This document shows, in pieces, positions 40,711 through 61,789 of a DNA stretch of 64,000 bases (the first letter of the stretch is position 1; every line of letters starts with the position of its first letter). Under the pieces are notes generated by a model. That model was not told the origin of the DNA, did no database searches, and saw nothing but the letters and a program-made list of their open reading frames with translations. This DNA comes from Beaufortia kweichowensis (taxonomy: Eukaryota > Chordata > Actinopteri > Cypriniformes > Gastromyzontidae), in assembly GCA_019155185.1 (NCBI GenBank), contig CM032797.1, positions 18,954,145 to 19,018,144 on the forward strand, given 5' to 3'. The position numbers and the translations under genes are program-made.

Positions 40711-41463
40711 CTAATACGCTTGAACTTGGTTGGGTAGCAATTGACACCCGTTATTGACGTGATTCATGACCCTCTGCTTTAACTGCGCCACTTGTTCTCT
40801 TAACACGCTCGCCGTGGACGCCAGCTCCGTGTTCTGGTTTTTTAGAGTTTTGACTTTGTCCTCCAGTCGGGATATCCGCTCCAGTTTCCTCTTGCGGCAC
40901 TTGGATGCGGCGATCCGGTTGCGCAGCTTCTTCCTCTCGGCCTTGATGCGCTCCTGCGTGTCCATGTCAATGGGGGAGAGCGGCGGGCTGTCGCCGAAGC
41001 TCTGCATGTCCGGTACCGTCTGCGGCTCGTCCTTTAGCGCCTGTTGCGCGGGGTGCGCGGGCGGCGGCGGCGGCGGGAACGGAATGGTGTCCGTGGAATA
41101 GTTCACCGTGGTGCTTCCGTACGCGCTCAGGTTCGTGTACACGGGAAGGTCCGTGGGCATGGCGAGGGTGCTGCTGGTCAGTCTGTTCAGCTGGTTCTGC
41201 TTATGGAGATCCTCCAGGGCTTTGACGAAACCCTCCGCGAACTCCTGCTCGTCGCTTACCGACTTCGGGTAGACGAACTGGGAGGTCGGTGTGGTCGTCA
41301 CCATGCCGTTGGACTGGATGATGAGCCTCTCCAGCTCTGGAGACGCGAGCTTTAGGAGACCCAGGTCGGGTGAATTGAGGATCCCCTCGGCATCCCTTAA
41401 ATCTGGTTTTAAACTGGAGCTGTTCTGATCGTCCAGGTTCAAGCTCATGTCTTTCTTCATCAT
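40711..41463 (-). CDS. jund: JunD AP-1 transcription factor, short N-terminus
   Basis: A bZIP subunit of AP-1 that binds TPA- and cAMP-response elements as dimers with Fos, ATF or Jun partners in the nucleus. The gene is intronless, as is usual for jun genes, with 250 residues. The JNK docking motif (KKDMSLNL, 3-10) is followed by phospho-acceptor blocks NSPD (Ser31) and ASPE (Ser41), the PPPPP run, PPLSPIDMDTQERIKAER, the basic region ending CRKRKLER (about 176-196) and the leucine zipper (about 200-235). The tail QLLPNQVQAY is JunD-like (c-Jun ends differently). The usual start METPFY and about 43 residues containing the menin-binding motif are absent: the frame upstream of MMKKD meets TAA at 41491-41493. 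The product therefore matches the short JunD isoform made by internal initiation in mammals. ACCACAATGATG gives a good start context. Confidence 0.93.
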   Translation of the reverse strand: MMKKDMSLNLDDQNSSSLKPDLRDAEGILNSPDLGLLKLASPELERLIIQSNGMVTTTPTSQFVYPKSVSDEQEFAEGFVKALEDLHKQNQLNRLTSSTLAMPTDLPVYTNLSAYGSTTVNYSTDTIPFPPPPPPAHPAQQALKDEPQTVPDMQSFGDSPPLSPIDMDTQERIKAERKKLRNRIAASKCRKRKLERISRLEDKVKTLKNQNTELASTASVLREQVAQLKQRVMNHVNNGCQLLPNQVQAY

Positions 41464-41516
41464 TGTGGTTGATATTCCTTGTATTTCCTCTTATTTGGAT
41501 AGAAGCTCATTCCCAT
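41460..41516 (-). promoter_or_regulatory. Upstream open frame overlapping the jund start
   Basis: An 18-codon ATG frame (beginning MGMSFYPNK) ends in a TGA that shares bases with the jund start (ATGATG read as A-TGA). Ribosomes translating it would stop on top of the jund ATG, a layout compatible with reinitiation or repression. Whether the mRNA includes this ATG depends on the transcription start, which is inferred to lie near 41720. Confidence 0.5.
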
Positions 41517-41566
41517 CCTACACCCTTGAGAGGGTTGAGCTGATGTCCGTATAACCCATGAGCTTT

Positions 41567-41611
41567 CTTCTTCTTCTTCTTCTTCTTCTTCTTCTTCTTC
41601 TTCTTCTTCTA
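41567..41611. repeat. (CTT)n trinucleotide repeat in the jund 5' UTR region
   Basis: About 15 units, ttc/ctt on the + strand and GAA on the jund strand. It would encode poly-Glu in the frame of the upstream open reading frame but lies before that frame's first ATG. Confidence 0.9.
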
Positions 41612-41769
41612 TTTCTTTTACGTAAAGTGTCCCTTTGTTTCTCTTCTGATCCTTGTAATGACACTTCTTACTTTCACTTGATCGATTTATGATGTTGTTG
41701 TCATGATTTTGCTTCTCCCCAGCGCGAGAAATGTTGTCTATGGGCGTCAATACGCATTTGCAAGTTTTC

Positions 41770-41900
41770 TATCCCTAAAAATTCCATTATGTCACTTCAG
41801 AGCGTTCAGATTGGCCGAAGATGACGTTTTCTTCCGGTTTCATTTGCATAAGGGGCTGCGCTCGCCGGTGTCGCCGTGGAGACGGCGCGTAAACGGCAAA
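41770..41900 (-). promoter_or_regulatory. jund: jund promoter with Jun-family site order
   Basis: Reading 5' to 3' on the minus strand: an octamer (complement of ATTTGCAT, 41842-41849), a CRE-like site (TGACGTTT, 41822-41829 on +), a CCAAT box (complement of GATTGG, 41809-41814), a TRE-like site (complement of TTATGTCA, 41787-41794) and a MEF2-like AT site (CTAAAAATT, 41775-41783). The CCAAT-TRE-MEF2 order matches that of the c-jun promoter, and octamer sites are known at mammalian junD. The region is CpG-rich to about 41900. Confidence 0.7.
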
Positions 41901-42167
41901 CAGCGCGGTGCATTGTGGGTTGATGTCATAGAGAGGGTGGGGACAGAAACAAGGCTGTCTGTCTGGGAGAAAATGTTCCCTTCTTTTATAACATGTGAAG
42001 AGCTTTAGATGTTTGATACAATGTTTCCACTTTAGTTTTAATCTAATGGAATAATACGCACACGGTACGTGTACACTACATTCACAATACATTCAAATAT
42101 ATCTAAAGTGGATAAATATTATATAAAGCTAAATTATATAAAGTGAGTGAGTCGATATTTTAATGAA

Positions 42168-42470
42168 TTAAGATCTCCGTCCGTCTGTTTCAGAACGTGA
42201 AAACCTACTATTAAGCCAGGAGAGATCTTCATAAATGTCCCCAAAATCAATAACTTTAGTTTTGACCTTTGTCATTAAGCTAATGGAAAAATATATAATA
42301 TAAAATATAAGTGAATAAATATTATAAAGTGAAATATATATCTGTGTGTCTGTCTGCAATCTACAAAACATGCAAAAACTTATTAAGCCAGAAAAATCTT
42401 CTGCTTTATATCTGCATTAATATCGTAAAAATCTGTAACTTTGTTTCGACCTTTGTCATAAAACATCTTT
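42168..42470. repeat. Two diverged tandem copies of a segment of about 175 bp
   Basis: The blocks at 42178-42285 and 42345-42465 share attaagccag, a run of gaaaatctt/gagatctt type, aactttagttttgacctttg versus aactttgtttcgacctttg, and gtcat. This is an old local duplication with no gene content seen. Confidence 0.65.
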
Positions 42471-42479
42471 GAGGCACAT

Positions 42480-43540
42480 AATGATGCTCGGAAGATCAAT
42501 TAAATTATGAATTAAATTAGCTGTAGAATTTCTATAAATATCTCTGCAGGCAGTAAGACAAGGAGAGAGAGAGGAAGAGGGAGAAAGCGTACACACTTGT
42601 GAATGGGAGGCAATGACGTTCATACGCGTCTGCATCAGAGAATAGAAACAGCATCATCCGTTGCTATGGCAACACTGACATGGGGTCTGACGCAGAGGCA
42701 GGTGAATGGAGCGGGGGTGAGGATGCAGAAAGCTGCAGCAGATGTAGCAGATAAGTGGGTGGAAAAACATTTTCCATTATTTTTTGAAAACTCTTCAGAA
42801 ATGACCAATAAGAGAATGCTAAAGACCCACACACAGGCTTTTATAGTTGCTTTTCTCTATATCAGGTCAGGTTTCTTTATTTGAAAAACGTTTCATTGCA
42901 TTTTACAACTTTTTTAATCTTGCAACTTTTTTACTGGTTTTTACTTTGCCAATAGGTTAAAAAACGGAATACATGTAATTTAAGACATATTTTCAGACAT
43001 CGCATCTTGTCTTACTATTATGCTTTGGAATAAAAATGCACCTTGCTTTAAAGTGCAATAAGATGCTTTTTACTGAAACGCAAGCCATAGTACACTTTGT
43101 AGTTAGTTAATGCTATTTATGACAATGATTTTTCCATTGTCTACATTTAATGTATTACGTCAAGAACACTGTCAAATAGTAATATAGTTCTCCTAATGTG
43201 TGTGTCTCCACCTCATTTCCTGGGTTTTGTGTGACTCATAGATACACACCAGTTTGAGTCCTAAAGCAACACTGCTAATTATGAACAGCACAATGAGAAT
43301 TCATTCTTTAAGATACAGGCCCATTCAGAGATCTGCTTACACAAACAGGTCTAAACCAGATCTCAGCTATGGGTGTTGGCACACAGGTCTGTACCACCAT
43401 TCACACCACGATGAACCAGGTCCGTGCTTGTTTAACTGATTAACGTTCAAAGACATGTAAAATAAACCTAATTTAAGACAAAAACAAACTTTGTATAGAT
43501 TTAACAGACAAATTTTCTTTTGAGGGTCTAACACTGATAG
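42480..43540. other. Intergenic DNA between jund and pgpep1
   Basis: No gene was seen. In human LSM4 lies between JUND and PGPEP1, but no Sm-domain exon was recognised here. Confidence 0.5.
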
Positions 43541-43544
43541 ATAC

Positions 43545-43705
43545 TGCTAGACAGAAAGATAAATAGACAGACAGATACTAGATGGATGGATAGACAGTTA
43601 AATACAGATATAGAGTTAGATACATACTAAGATGGATAGATGGAGAGACATATACATACTAGATAAACAGACAGATAGATGGATGGACAGATGGGTGGAT
43701 AGATC
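43545..43705. repeat. Degenerate GATA/GACA/GATG tetranucleotide repeats
   Basis: Runs such as agatagatggatggac and agacagacagatac without an exact unit. Confidence 0.85.
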
Positions 43706-43729
43706 CATAAAATGAAAAAAAAAAGCATC

Positions 43730-43815
43730 TTTTTGTGATAATTGCTTTAGTAGCACGAAGGTCGTGGGTTCAGTTCCCAGATAACAAACATACAGATAAA
43801 ATGTATAGCTTGAAA
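43730..43815 (+). repeat. tRNA-derived SINE head
   Basis: Contains gtagcacgaaggtcgtgggt and a B-box-like gttcagttccc, then acatacagataaaatgtata, the typical left part of the same fish SINE whose tails occur elsewhere in the window. It is truncated on the right. Confidence 0.7.
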
Positions 43816-44075
43816 AATCGGTCTGCCAATTGCGTGAATGTAAACGTAGTGGTGATTATTGGTGGTAATACACCACCAGGGCGGCAGGTGGCGATGATGG
43901 CGCTGTTCTGTACATTCATCAGCTTATCTCAGTTCAGAAGAAGATCACTTACAGTAAAGGAAGAATCCTGGGAGATGATGTGTTTATGTCGATCGTGTTT
44001 ATAAAGATCTCATCTGATGATAGATTGTACTGTTCCTGATCGAAGATCACTCTCATTTTTGTCGTAACATCAGAG

Positions 44076-46107
44076 ATGGATCAGAAGAAGACGGTTATTG
44101 TTACAGGTAAAGTCTTGATGTTAAATGTACCGAATGCTTTGATGGCTTTTGTGTGATTCGTGTCGGTTTTAAGTGTTTATTTAGTGACCAGTGATCCAAA
44201 AGCATCGCGAACAGAAAGTACTAAAGCCATATGACTTTTATCTAGTTTTTAGTATACAGTCTTTCTTTAAAAAAAAGAAGCTTTTTTTAGACATGTATTA
44301 CCATCTGCCCAGTGTCTGACATCATGGTTTAAACAGGGGATGCTGGTTAAAAACATAACCATTCAGAACATGTAAATAAAAACAATTGGTTAGCCAGAAA
44401 ATCACATGCACGAGTTACACTTTACATTTGGTTTGAAGAATGAGACCTTTTGGACTTTGATTGGTGTTAAATTTCGCTGACGTTGCTTTTCTTGAAAACC
44501 TGTTGAATTTATGGGCTGTAAAAGAGAGTCTTATATCAGGCTGTTGGGGTTTATTTTGTGATAATGTAAATAAATACAAATAATGTATATATTGATGTAC
44601 TGATTTGAATTAAAATCATATTATTATGTGATTGATATGAGAGATGAATGTAACACAGCTATGAAGAAATTGTCAATTATACAGTATATCACAGAAATAT
44701 TTGGCCTGTCTGAATAAAGCTGTGTATCATGACAGATACACAATACCACTTGCTGGATGTTTTTATGATTTCATTGTCTTGTGTTTTTCTAGGTTTTGAG
44801 CCTTTTGGAGAACATACTGTCAATGCCAGCTGGGTGGCAGTACAGGTATGATATATTGTATATATAACTGTAGGACAGTTTCAGCAAATAATTATAAATT
44901 ATGATCCGTTATAATTATTTGAGTATACAAATCTGCATAATTTGCATTAATGCAAATCCTGTTATGCAAATATAATAATGCTGATATATTAATATAGTAT
45001 TTCTAAGTATGAAAGAGAGCAGTGTTGGCACTGTGATTCCTATTAGGAATTAAATAAATAATTTGATCCAAACAGTAATGCTTTAAACGGGAGACTTTAA
45101 AATATTTTGCTAGAACAACATTAACTCTTGTGAGCTGTTCTGAGCAATAAACATGATCTGTTCTCCTCTCAGGAGCTAAAGAAACTGGGTTTGGGTCACA
45201 ATATAAACCTTCATGTTGCTGAAGTTCCTGTGGAGTATCAGGCGGTTCAAAATCTTCTACCATCACTATGGAAAGAACACCTCCCACATGTAGAGTAACA
45301 ACATTTGTTTGTATTAAAGTTGTAAAATGTTAATAAAATATTTTGAAAAACATTAGTATGAGATCAGCTATTTCACTATATTATTATTAAATTACTTAAC
45401 CCATTAATTAACCCATATCCCAGTTTTATGTTTATGAGTACTAACTGTAAATAGGTGTATAATATAAAGTAAATATAATCAAATTTCAACATAGAATTCG
45501 TTCTTTTAATATACTAATACATGTTATCATAATAGACTTGTAGAAAATTATAGATCTCTTATCATTTTCTTTTTTTGTAAAGTTAGTAGTCCATGTTGGA
45601 GTTTCCGGAATGGCCACTACGGTAACTCTTGAACAGTGCGGTCATAATCATGGTTACCTGCGCCTCGACAACTGCAGTTTCTGTCCCAAGTCGCACTGCT
45701 GTATGGAGGGCGGACCGGACTGCATTCATTCTGTCATAGACATGGATGCAGTGTGCAGAAGAGTGAACTCCTCTGGGCTTGGAGTCACTGTGTCTGTATC
45801 AAAGGATGCAGGCAGGTATGGACAACACTTGAATGTGTTTTATGTGCCTTTAGTGTATTTACACTGACTTCTTGTAGCGGGACTTCTGTCAACTGTTCCA
45901 TCTTTGTTTCTCAGATATCTGTGTGACTACACCTATTACACATCGCTGAACCTTGGCAAGGGCAGATCTGCGTTCGTGCACGTCCCTCCCCTGGAAAAGC
46001 CCTACAGTGCAGAGGAGCTGGCACGCGCCCTCAGGGCCATCGTTCTGGAGATGCTTGAACTGATGGAGAACAACGACGGGAAGAAACACTGCCTGCACCA
46101 TCAATGA
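44076..46107 (+). CDS. pgpep1: Pyroglutamyl-peptidase I (Pgpep1)
   Basis: A cytosolic cysteine peptidase of family C15 that removes N-terminal pyroglutamate from peptides such as TRH and neurotensin. Coding exons: 44076-44106, 44793-44845, 45173-45289, 45583-45815 and 45915-46107, all GT-AG and in phase, giving 208 residues (human 209). Conserved blocks in order: VTGFEPFGEHTVNASW near the start, LVVHVGVSGMATTVTLEQCG with catalytic Glu84, SKDAGRYLCDYTYYTSL with nucleophile Cys148, and RSAFVHVPPL with His167. Exon 4 begins at TTAGTAGTC, giving the LVV of the human protein. The ATG gives MDQKKTVIVTGFEPFG, aligned with the mammalian start. jund lies upstream in the opposite orientation and upf1 downstream in the same orientation. 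All catalytic residues are intact. Confidence 0.95.
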
Positions 46108-47560
46108 GAACTCGTTTATATGTAGCATCATTCTGGATTCAGGGGTCCTTATACATTCAGACGTTAATGTCTTAACCTGTGCTACATTACAAGAGCATTC
46201 AGCTGGTTTGAGATACACCCTGTGTTGTAAACTCAGTCCAGCAGTTGTTCTTAAGCAGGATAGGAAGCACTTTTATGGGGTATACTTGAAACAGGCAGGG
46301 ATTTGGTATTATGCATGTGAATAATTCACCTAACAAGTACAATTTTTCCCTTGTGTCATTACAAATCAGTATGATTTTCATGGTACACAGGAAGGACTAT
46401 GACAGTACTGGTGTTTGTATACTTACAGGATCATGTATTTCTGCAGTGTTTTAAAAGGTCTGCAGCTTTCAAATATACCCCAAACACACACCGGGCAAAA
46501 GTGCAGCCTCCCTGCATGGCTGTATTCTGTAGTTTTTGTTTTCTTAAAGAGGAAAGGTTCATTTTTAGTTGATACTTGAGACTACAAATCAAAGTAATGT
46601 AGACTGATTGCATTGCAGCAGATATCACCCTCTGAACATACTATGGGAATATTTAAGTGCCAAAGTGAGTACAGTTTTATATGGATTAGGGTTACTATCA
46701 TAATATAAGAATAATTTAAAAATCCAAACATTTTCATAGTTTAATCCAGATTATGTATTTAAGTTCACACAAATCACAAAATGCCTTTTGAGCAACCCAA
46801 GGTCTATTTCTCTCACTTGTCAGTCGACTGTTTTCACTTTTGTTTTCTCCATTTGTATAATGTGAAATTGTGAGACAATTGTAGATGTATCTCAGTGGAG
46901 TCCTTCCATAGGCATTCACATACTCACATAATGACTCTCTAAAAGCCAGTGAACAGTTATATATATTAGAGATATGAATTGTTTTAATATTTTCTTTAGC
47001 TTATAGTTTGATTTTTCTACCATTTTTATTGGAATCTAAGTCATTGGTCGAACACATTGGACCAAACAGATGATGCTGTGAATCTTTGAAGTTTTTTATG
47101 GAATATTTAGTGACTGCTAAAATCTAAAACACAATGTTATTTAAGCACAATGTTTATTGCTGTGTTTTTACTGTGTTAAAGAAATAGTTCACCTACAAAA
47201 TAAACATATCGTAATTTATTCATTTACTTACCCTCATGTTGTTTAAAACCGGTATATGACAGGTGTATGTCTCAGCGGTTTTGTGTACAAAAAAAGTCTG
47301 TGTTATTTGGTTATCAACATTGTTCAGAATATCTTCTTTACGTTTCTGCAGAAGAAAGTCTTAAGCTTAAGACTTAACAAGTTTTAAATCGCATGAGGGT
47401 AATAAATGATGGGAGATTTTGGGGGGGGGGTTGACCTATCCTTTTAAGTGTTCTAATCAGCCTGATGATGTCACCACATTCTTGTGGATAAAAATTTGTT
47501 TTTGATTTTCTTAACTTTCCATAGTCTTATACAAACTGTAGCTGTGAATAAATAAAGTAA
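46108..47560 (+). terminator. pgpep1: pgpep1 3' region and candidate poly(A) signals
   Basis: The first strong signal cluster after the stop is aataaataaag near 47548-47557; an aaaataaac is present near 47198 inside a MITE. The 3' UTR may thus be up to about 1.4 kb. No other gene was seen. Confidence 0.35.
47176..47452. mobile_element. Palindromic MITE of the TTCACCC type, copy 3
   Basis: Begins aaagaaatagttcaccta and ends gttgacctatcctttt. Internal motifs ttacttaccctcatgttg, tggttatcaacattgttcag and atcttctttacgtttctgca match the other copies. Confidence 0.85.
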
Positions 47561-47639
47561 GTCTATAATAATGTTTCTATAACAAAACTGAGAACTTTGT
47601 GGAATGGTCTCCAATTTTTTAATATTTAGGTACTTAACT

Positions 47640-47742
47640 AATAAAATGTACAGGAACTTTAAATAAGACTATAAAGAGAATGGTGTTTGAAAACTGAAAC
47701 ATGTTGGAAATATATGTGCATTATGGATGTGACAAAAAAAGA

Positions 47743-47774
<32 letters not shown>

Positions 47775-48080
47775 GGGAGGCAACATACTTTGTAGGATTT
47801 CTGTGAATTAAAAAACACAAACCAGAAGCAATATTACCAAATAAATGAAGAAGAGATGACTCTTTAAAGAACATCAAATAGTTATTTTAATTTCCACATG
47901 TTCATTCATGAGGAATATGAACTGTTATGAATGTGACAATTCTGAAAACAGCACTTTATCTGTCTAAAGAAATTATGATTTAAACAGAAACAAATGGTTT
48001 AAAACTGGGAGAGACCTCACATGAGGTCTAAACCAGTATATATATTTAAGTATATATATACCAGTAATGTGTTTAAACCA
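47640..48080 (+). repeat. Left arm of an inverted repeat upstream of upf1
   Basis: The segment from gcattatggatgtgac through gaagaagagatgactctttaaa to atttccacatg occurs as an inverted, diverged copy at 49100-49500. The part to the right (47880-48080) is related to 36061-36280. A (CA)n(TA)n run at 47742-47775 is embedded. Confidence 0.8.
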
Positions 48081-48309
48081 GTATATATTGACATGAATTG
48101 GACACAGTACATGTGTAAAATTGTTTATCCAATGTATTTGTGAGTGTACACGTCTTATGTAAATTACAGGTTTCACGCACAATTCAGTGAAGTTAAATCT
48201 ATTTTACACACCTTCAAACAAGAATTTCACTCATAATAAATAATAATAATAAATTAATAATTATTCCTAAAACTGTTTGCAAAACAATTACAAAAGCGAT
48301 GAAACTTGA

Positions 48310-58034
<9,725 letters not shown>

Positions 58035-60740
58035 AGTGTAAGATCACACACGCAAGCAAAACGTTTTATTTTGAAAACCTCTGCATTGTATTCTAATCCA
58101 GTCGTGTCTGTTTTTCAACTCAAAACGTCCATTTGTGACAAAATTGAACAGTGTTGTTTTGTGCCCGCAGGTTGTTGGAACAGGAGCTAGGCCTGTGCTG
58201 AGCTTAGTTCATCAGCATTTTAAATATGGGTAAATATAAAAAAAGAACAAACATGGATGCCCGTTTACCACTGTTACAACTGAAGCACCATGATGTGGGA
58301 GCAACAGGAGAGAATCTAACCAATCACAGGAGGGAGTGAAGCTGGACAGGAGGAGAAGAGAACGTGAGAATGGAGGTCTACATCCACCATTCGTTGAGGA
58401 CAGGGAGGAGAGGGGAGACGCAGTGTTAGGAGGAGACGAAACACGAGATCTTCGATCTACAGCTCCGCGACGTAGAGGAGGCTCCTAGAGCGCAGGGGCC
58501 CTTCCAGGCCCCTCTATCTCTCTCTCTCTCGCCTCACGCCTGGCTGCGTACGCCAGCCTCAGGCCTTGCCCTGCCAACCAGAGACGGAGCAAAGATGAAG
58601 TTCTCTTAAGACTACCTGCAAAAACCACGCGTGCTCTGTCGTCTCCACGAGCTGAGAGAGGGGGTGACGTATTTCAAAATAATTACAAACGCTTTCAAGC
58701 AGCTGATTTTGGGAAAATAGAGATCCACTTAAAGTTGACATCTAACATTCAGGTTCTATCACCGGACATCTTTGAGGTCAGGGATGCCTGTGGCAAGAGT
58801 TTTGAGTTTTGTTTGGTTTTGGAGAGTTCTAGAAGAGGTCTCCTCTCAATGGATGGTGCTAGGACACACTGAAGAGGGATTCAACTTTGAGCAAAGTTTT
58901 CCGCCCGAAGTCCACGAGGGTAACGGAGGGCCCGTCCCATCTTAGTCGCTCTCCGCTGGGTGAAGGAAAATGGGTAGTTTAACTAAAATGGCTTTGGGAA
59001 TTTTTTCTTTTAAATGTTTGTCTCCAGAGAGAGCTGACGTGGAAGAGGCTGACGGATTTGTCCTTTCTTGTTTTCCCTCTTTCTTTTTAAATGGGTTTTG
59101 TTGGAATAGAATAAAAGCAGTGAGGTAGAACCGCTCAAATAGCCTGCTTGATTTAGATGTGACTTACCTTCCTGAAATCTCAGAAAAAATCAATTCAAGT
59201 CCCCAGACGTGAAGTAAACTCACCAACAGGAGCGCTGCTCGGTCAGTCAAGAGTTGAAATCAAGATCTAAGATCATTTTACACTCGTAGTGAAATGTACT
59301 ACAGTGATCTTACAGATATTTGAGACGACTGAACCGTTGATTAATGCTGTATAAATTGATAAGCATATACGCAATAAACCCCTCCTACTGTAGTTCTGTC
59401 TGATCAGAATGACAGGTACGTCATTGTTACACGTATAGAATCGGCCAAATCGCTTTAATCAAAGGTGTAAAATGATAAATTGCGCCTCGAAAGAAAGCGG
59501 ACGATCGGCACCATATGAAGGACGGACAGGTGAGATTCTCGCTGTTTTTGTGTCTGACCGTAAGAGACGATGTCGTGCGCTCTTACGTTACGATGATGTC
59601 AGTAAGATCGGGCGGATACAAACTGCCCCAGAGGAGTGTGTGTGTGTGAGTGTGTTTGTGTGTTTTCAGACAGCCCTCCCTCATTATTATTGTGTTGTGG
59701 TAGATGTAGTTTTGCCTTATTTTCCCTTTGTTCAAGTTGCTGATTTGCTTTTTCCTTCATATTTTACTGGTATGATCTGGTGTTTGTGTAACCTCTCTCT
59801 CTCTCAGTGTGGAAGTTGCTCCTAATTTCAACTTCTTTTCGGTTTCGAAGGACTCGTTGAGTTTCGTGGCAGCTTTAACACCTGTTTCGACCGATGCCAG
59901 TCGACGCCTCGGCTTTGTACTTTTACTTTGGAGTGTTTATACTTTGCTGTTACTCCATACTTTACCAACACACTGTTGAATGTTTGATATTACTGAAGTA
60001 CCGCCACGCATTTTATAGCGCTAAGCAAAAGTTCTTTTTAAATTGACACCCTTTAGCTAAAAACTATTTTTGCTTCCTTTTTTCTTTGTCAACAAGACAA
60101 TCGTGATCCTTTCATTAAGTGCAGGTTGCAAAAAAAGTGAAATAAATGTTTAATAGTTGTGAGCATGTATGCGTGTCTCTGACTGCTATTCTGACTTTCC
60201 CTTGTTTAACCTAAACACTTCAGAATAAACTCAGTTTCTTATTTCTTAGTTTTGTTTTCACTTTGCATACTTCTCCTGTAAATATCATTCATTAGATTTG
60301 ACTTCATGCCAAACAAATGATCGCACACTTAAATATACAGGATGATTGGCCAAAGTGGCCATCTTTTTCAGTTCTTATTCAGAAGTAAGATGGTGCATTG
60401 TTGAAACACTGAAGTCTCATTTATGTTTAAGGTTTTGCCAGAAAAGTTGTTTTGAGATATCAATAGCAGATAGACAACATATTGATTTTACAGTCAATTA
60501 ATATTGTGTAGCCTGCAGTGAGGAGGAACACTCTTGAAACATTAGGATATGAAGTATGATTCAGAATTTTGTTTTGTGCAAAGGATGCTCAGCCCTATAG
60601 TATGTACTTCTTGTAACATTACAAATAAATGTTGCTTTCTTTCACCCATTCCAGACTTGAATCCTTCATTTACTGAAATGTTTGACTGGTACAGTAATGT
60701 TCTGCTTACACAGTTTTGGGTCTGTGTAAATAAAGTATGT
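58035..60740 (+). terminator. upf1: upf1 3' UTR, with a probable 3' UTR intron and poly(A) signals
   Basis: Four bases after the TAG a strong donor (gtaagatc) occurs and an acceptor (gtgcccgcag) follows at about 58170, so a last non-coding exon is likely, as in human UPF1. The junction is only a few bases after the stop and would not trigger exon-junction-dependent decay. AATAAA motifs lie at 60141-60146, 60624-60629 and 60729-60734, so the UTR could be 2 kb or more. Confidence 0.6.
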
Positions 60741-60791
60741 TTTTAAACCAGGGTCATATCCTTCATTTTAAATGATTTGCTCTTTGTTAGT

Positions 60792-61062
60792 TAAAAGGGA
60801 TAGTTCATTAATTAATTATTCACCGTCATGTCATTTCAAACCTGTATGTCTTTCTTTCTTCTAAAGAACACACAAAAAAGATTTTAACCAATGCTGGTAA
60901 TTAAACATTGACTTCCAATTGTATGAACACAAAGCCACTGAGACATTTCCCAAAATATCTTCTTGTGTGTTACACACAAGAAAAAAACGCCATATACATG
61001 TTTAAAAACCATGTACGGGTGAATGAATGAGAAGAGGTTTTATGGTTAAATGATCCCTTTTT
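60792..61062. mobile_element. Palindromic MITE of the TTCACCC type, copy 4
   Basis: Starts aaagggatagttcatt and ends in a diverged gttaaatgatccctttt. Internal ttattcaccgtcatgtcatt, cctgtatgtctttctttctt and ccaattgtatgaacacaaag are in family order. It lies just past the last upf1 poly(A) signal. Confidence 0.85.
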
Positions 61063-61167
61063 ATTGTCTTTGAAACGAGCACAATTTTCTCAAAGCTACA
61101 GACTCAAATGAAATATCATGTTATTCCTAAATCCTTATGTTGCTCGAGAGAAAGGTTTACTGGTTTA

Positions 61168-61715
61168 CTATCATTACTAGTCAAAAGTTTGGAAATGCTC
61201 ACTGTTGTTTCTCCACATTTCAGAATAGCAGTAAACTCATGAAAACCATGAAATAACACAATTTTAACTCTGGGAATTATGTTGTGACTAAAAGCATCTA
61301 AAATAAATGAACACTATGTTATTATTTATTATCTTCTATTATTAGAATTATAAAATCATCTTCATTTTATCATCCAGATTCTTGTGATCTAGAGAAGATT
61401 TTTAAAAAACACTGAAGACATTTCTGTGCTGGACTCTGATTTTACATTATTTTATCATCCAGATTATAAGATTTTTAAACAACACTGAAGACATTTCTGT
61501 GCTGGACTTTTATTGACTGATTTTTATTCATTATTTGCTCCAAGTAATCCATTACAAAAATACTTTATAAATAAATTGTTTTCTAATGAAATAAATTGAT
61601 ATATTGACACAATTATATTTTTGCCTACAAAAGTAATTTCGAACATTGAGAGACATAAGAAAGTTTTTGTCAAGTGTGTCTAAACTTTTGATTGTCAAGT
61701 GTCTGGTAGTAATGC
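61168..61715. mobile_element. Non-autonomous DNA transposon with Tc1/mariner-like ends
   Basis: The left end has actagtcaaaagtttggaaa and the right end has its inverse, tctaaacttttgattgtcaa. Inside, a stretch with tttatcatccagatt and aacactgaagacatttctgt is tandemly doubled (about 61365-61450 and 61450-61515). No transposase was seen. It resembles the small element at 7681-7820 at its ends. Confidence 0.7.
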
Positions 61716-61789
61716 CTTTAATAGACACCATTTAATTACTTCAATAATTACTGTAATGTAGCTTAAAGCAGCTATTCCAATGTTATTTT

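Noticed and set aside
41460..41750. A 96-residue frame with a poly-Glu run upstream of jund
   Set aside because: The long version starts with a non-ATG codon. Only the last 18 codons follow an ATG, and these are reported as an upstream open frame.
42031..44070. Expected lsm4 gene between jund and pgpep1
   Set aside because: No Sm-domain motifs or matching exons were seen on either strand. The gene seems to be elsewhere in this genome.
59472..59825. A 117-residue frame after upf1
   Set aside because: It lies inside the upf1 3' UTR and has no recognisable domain or start context.
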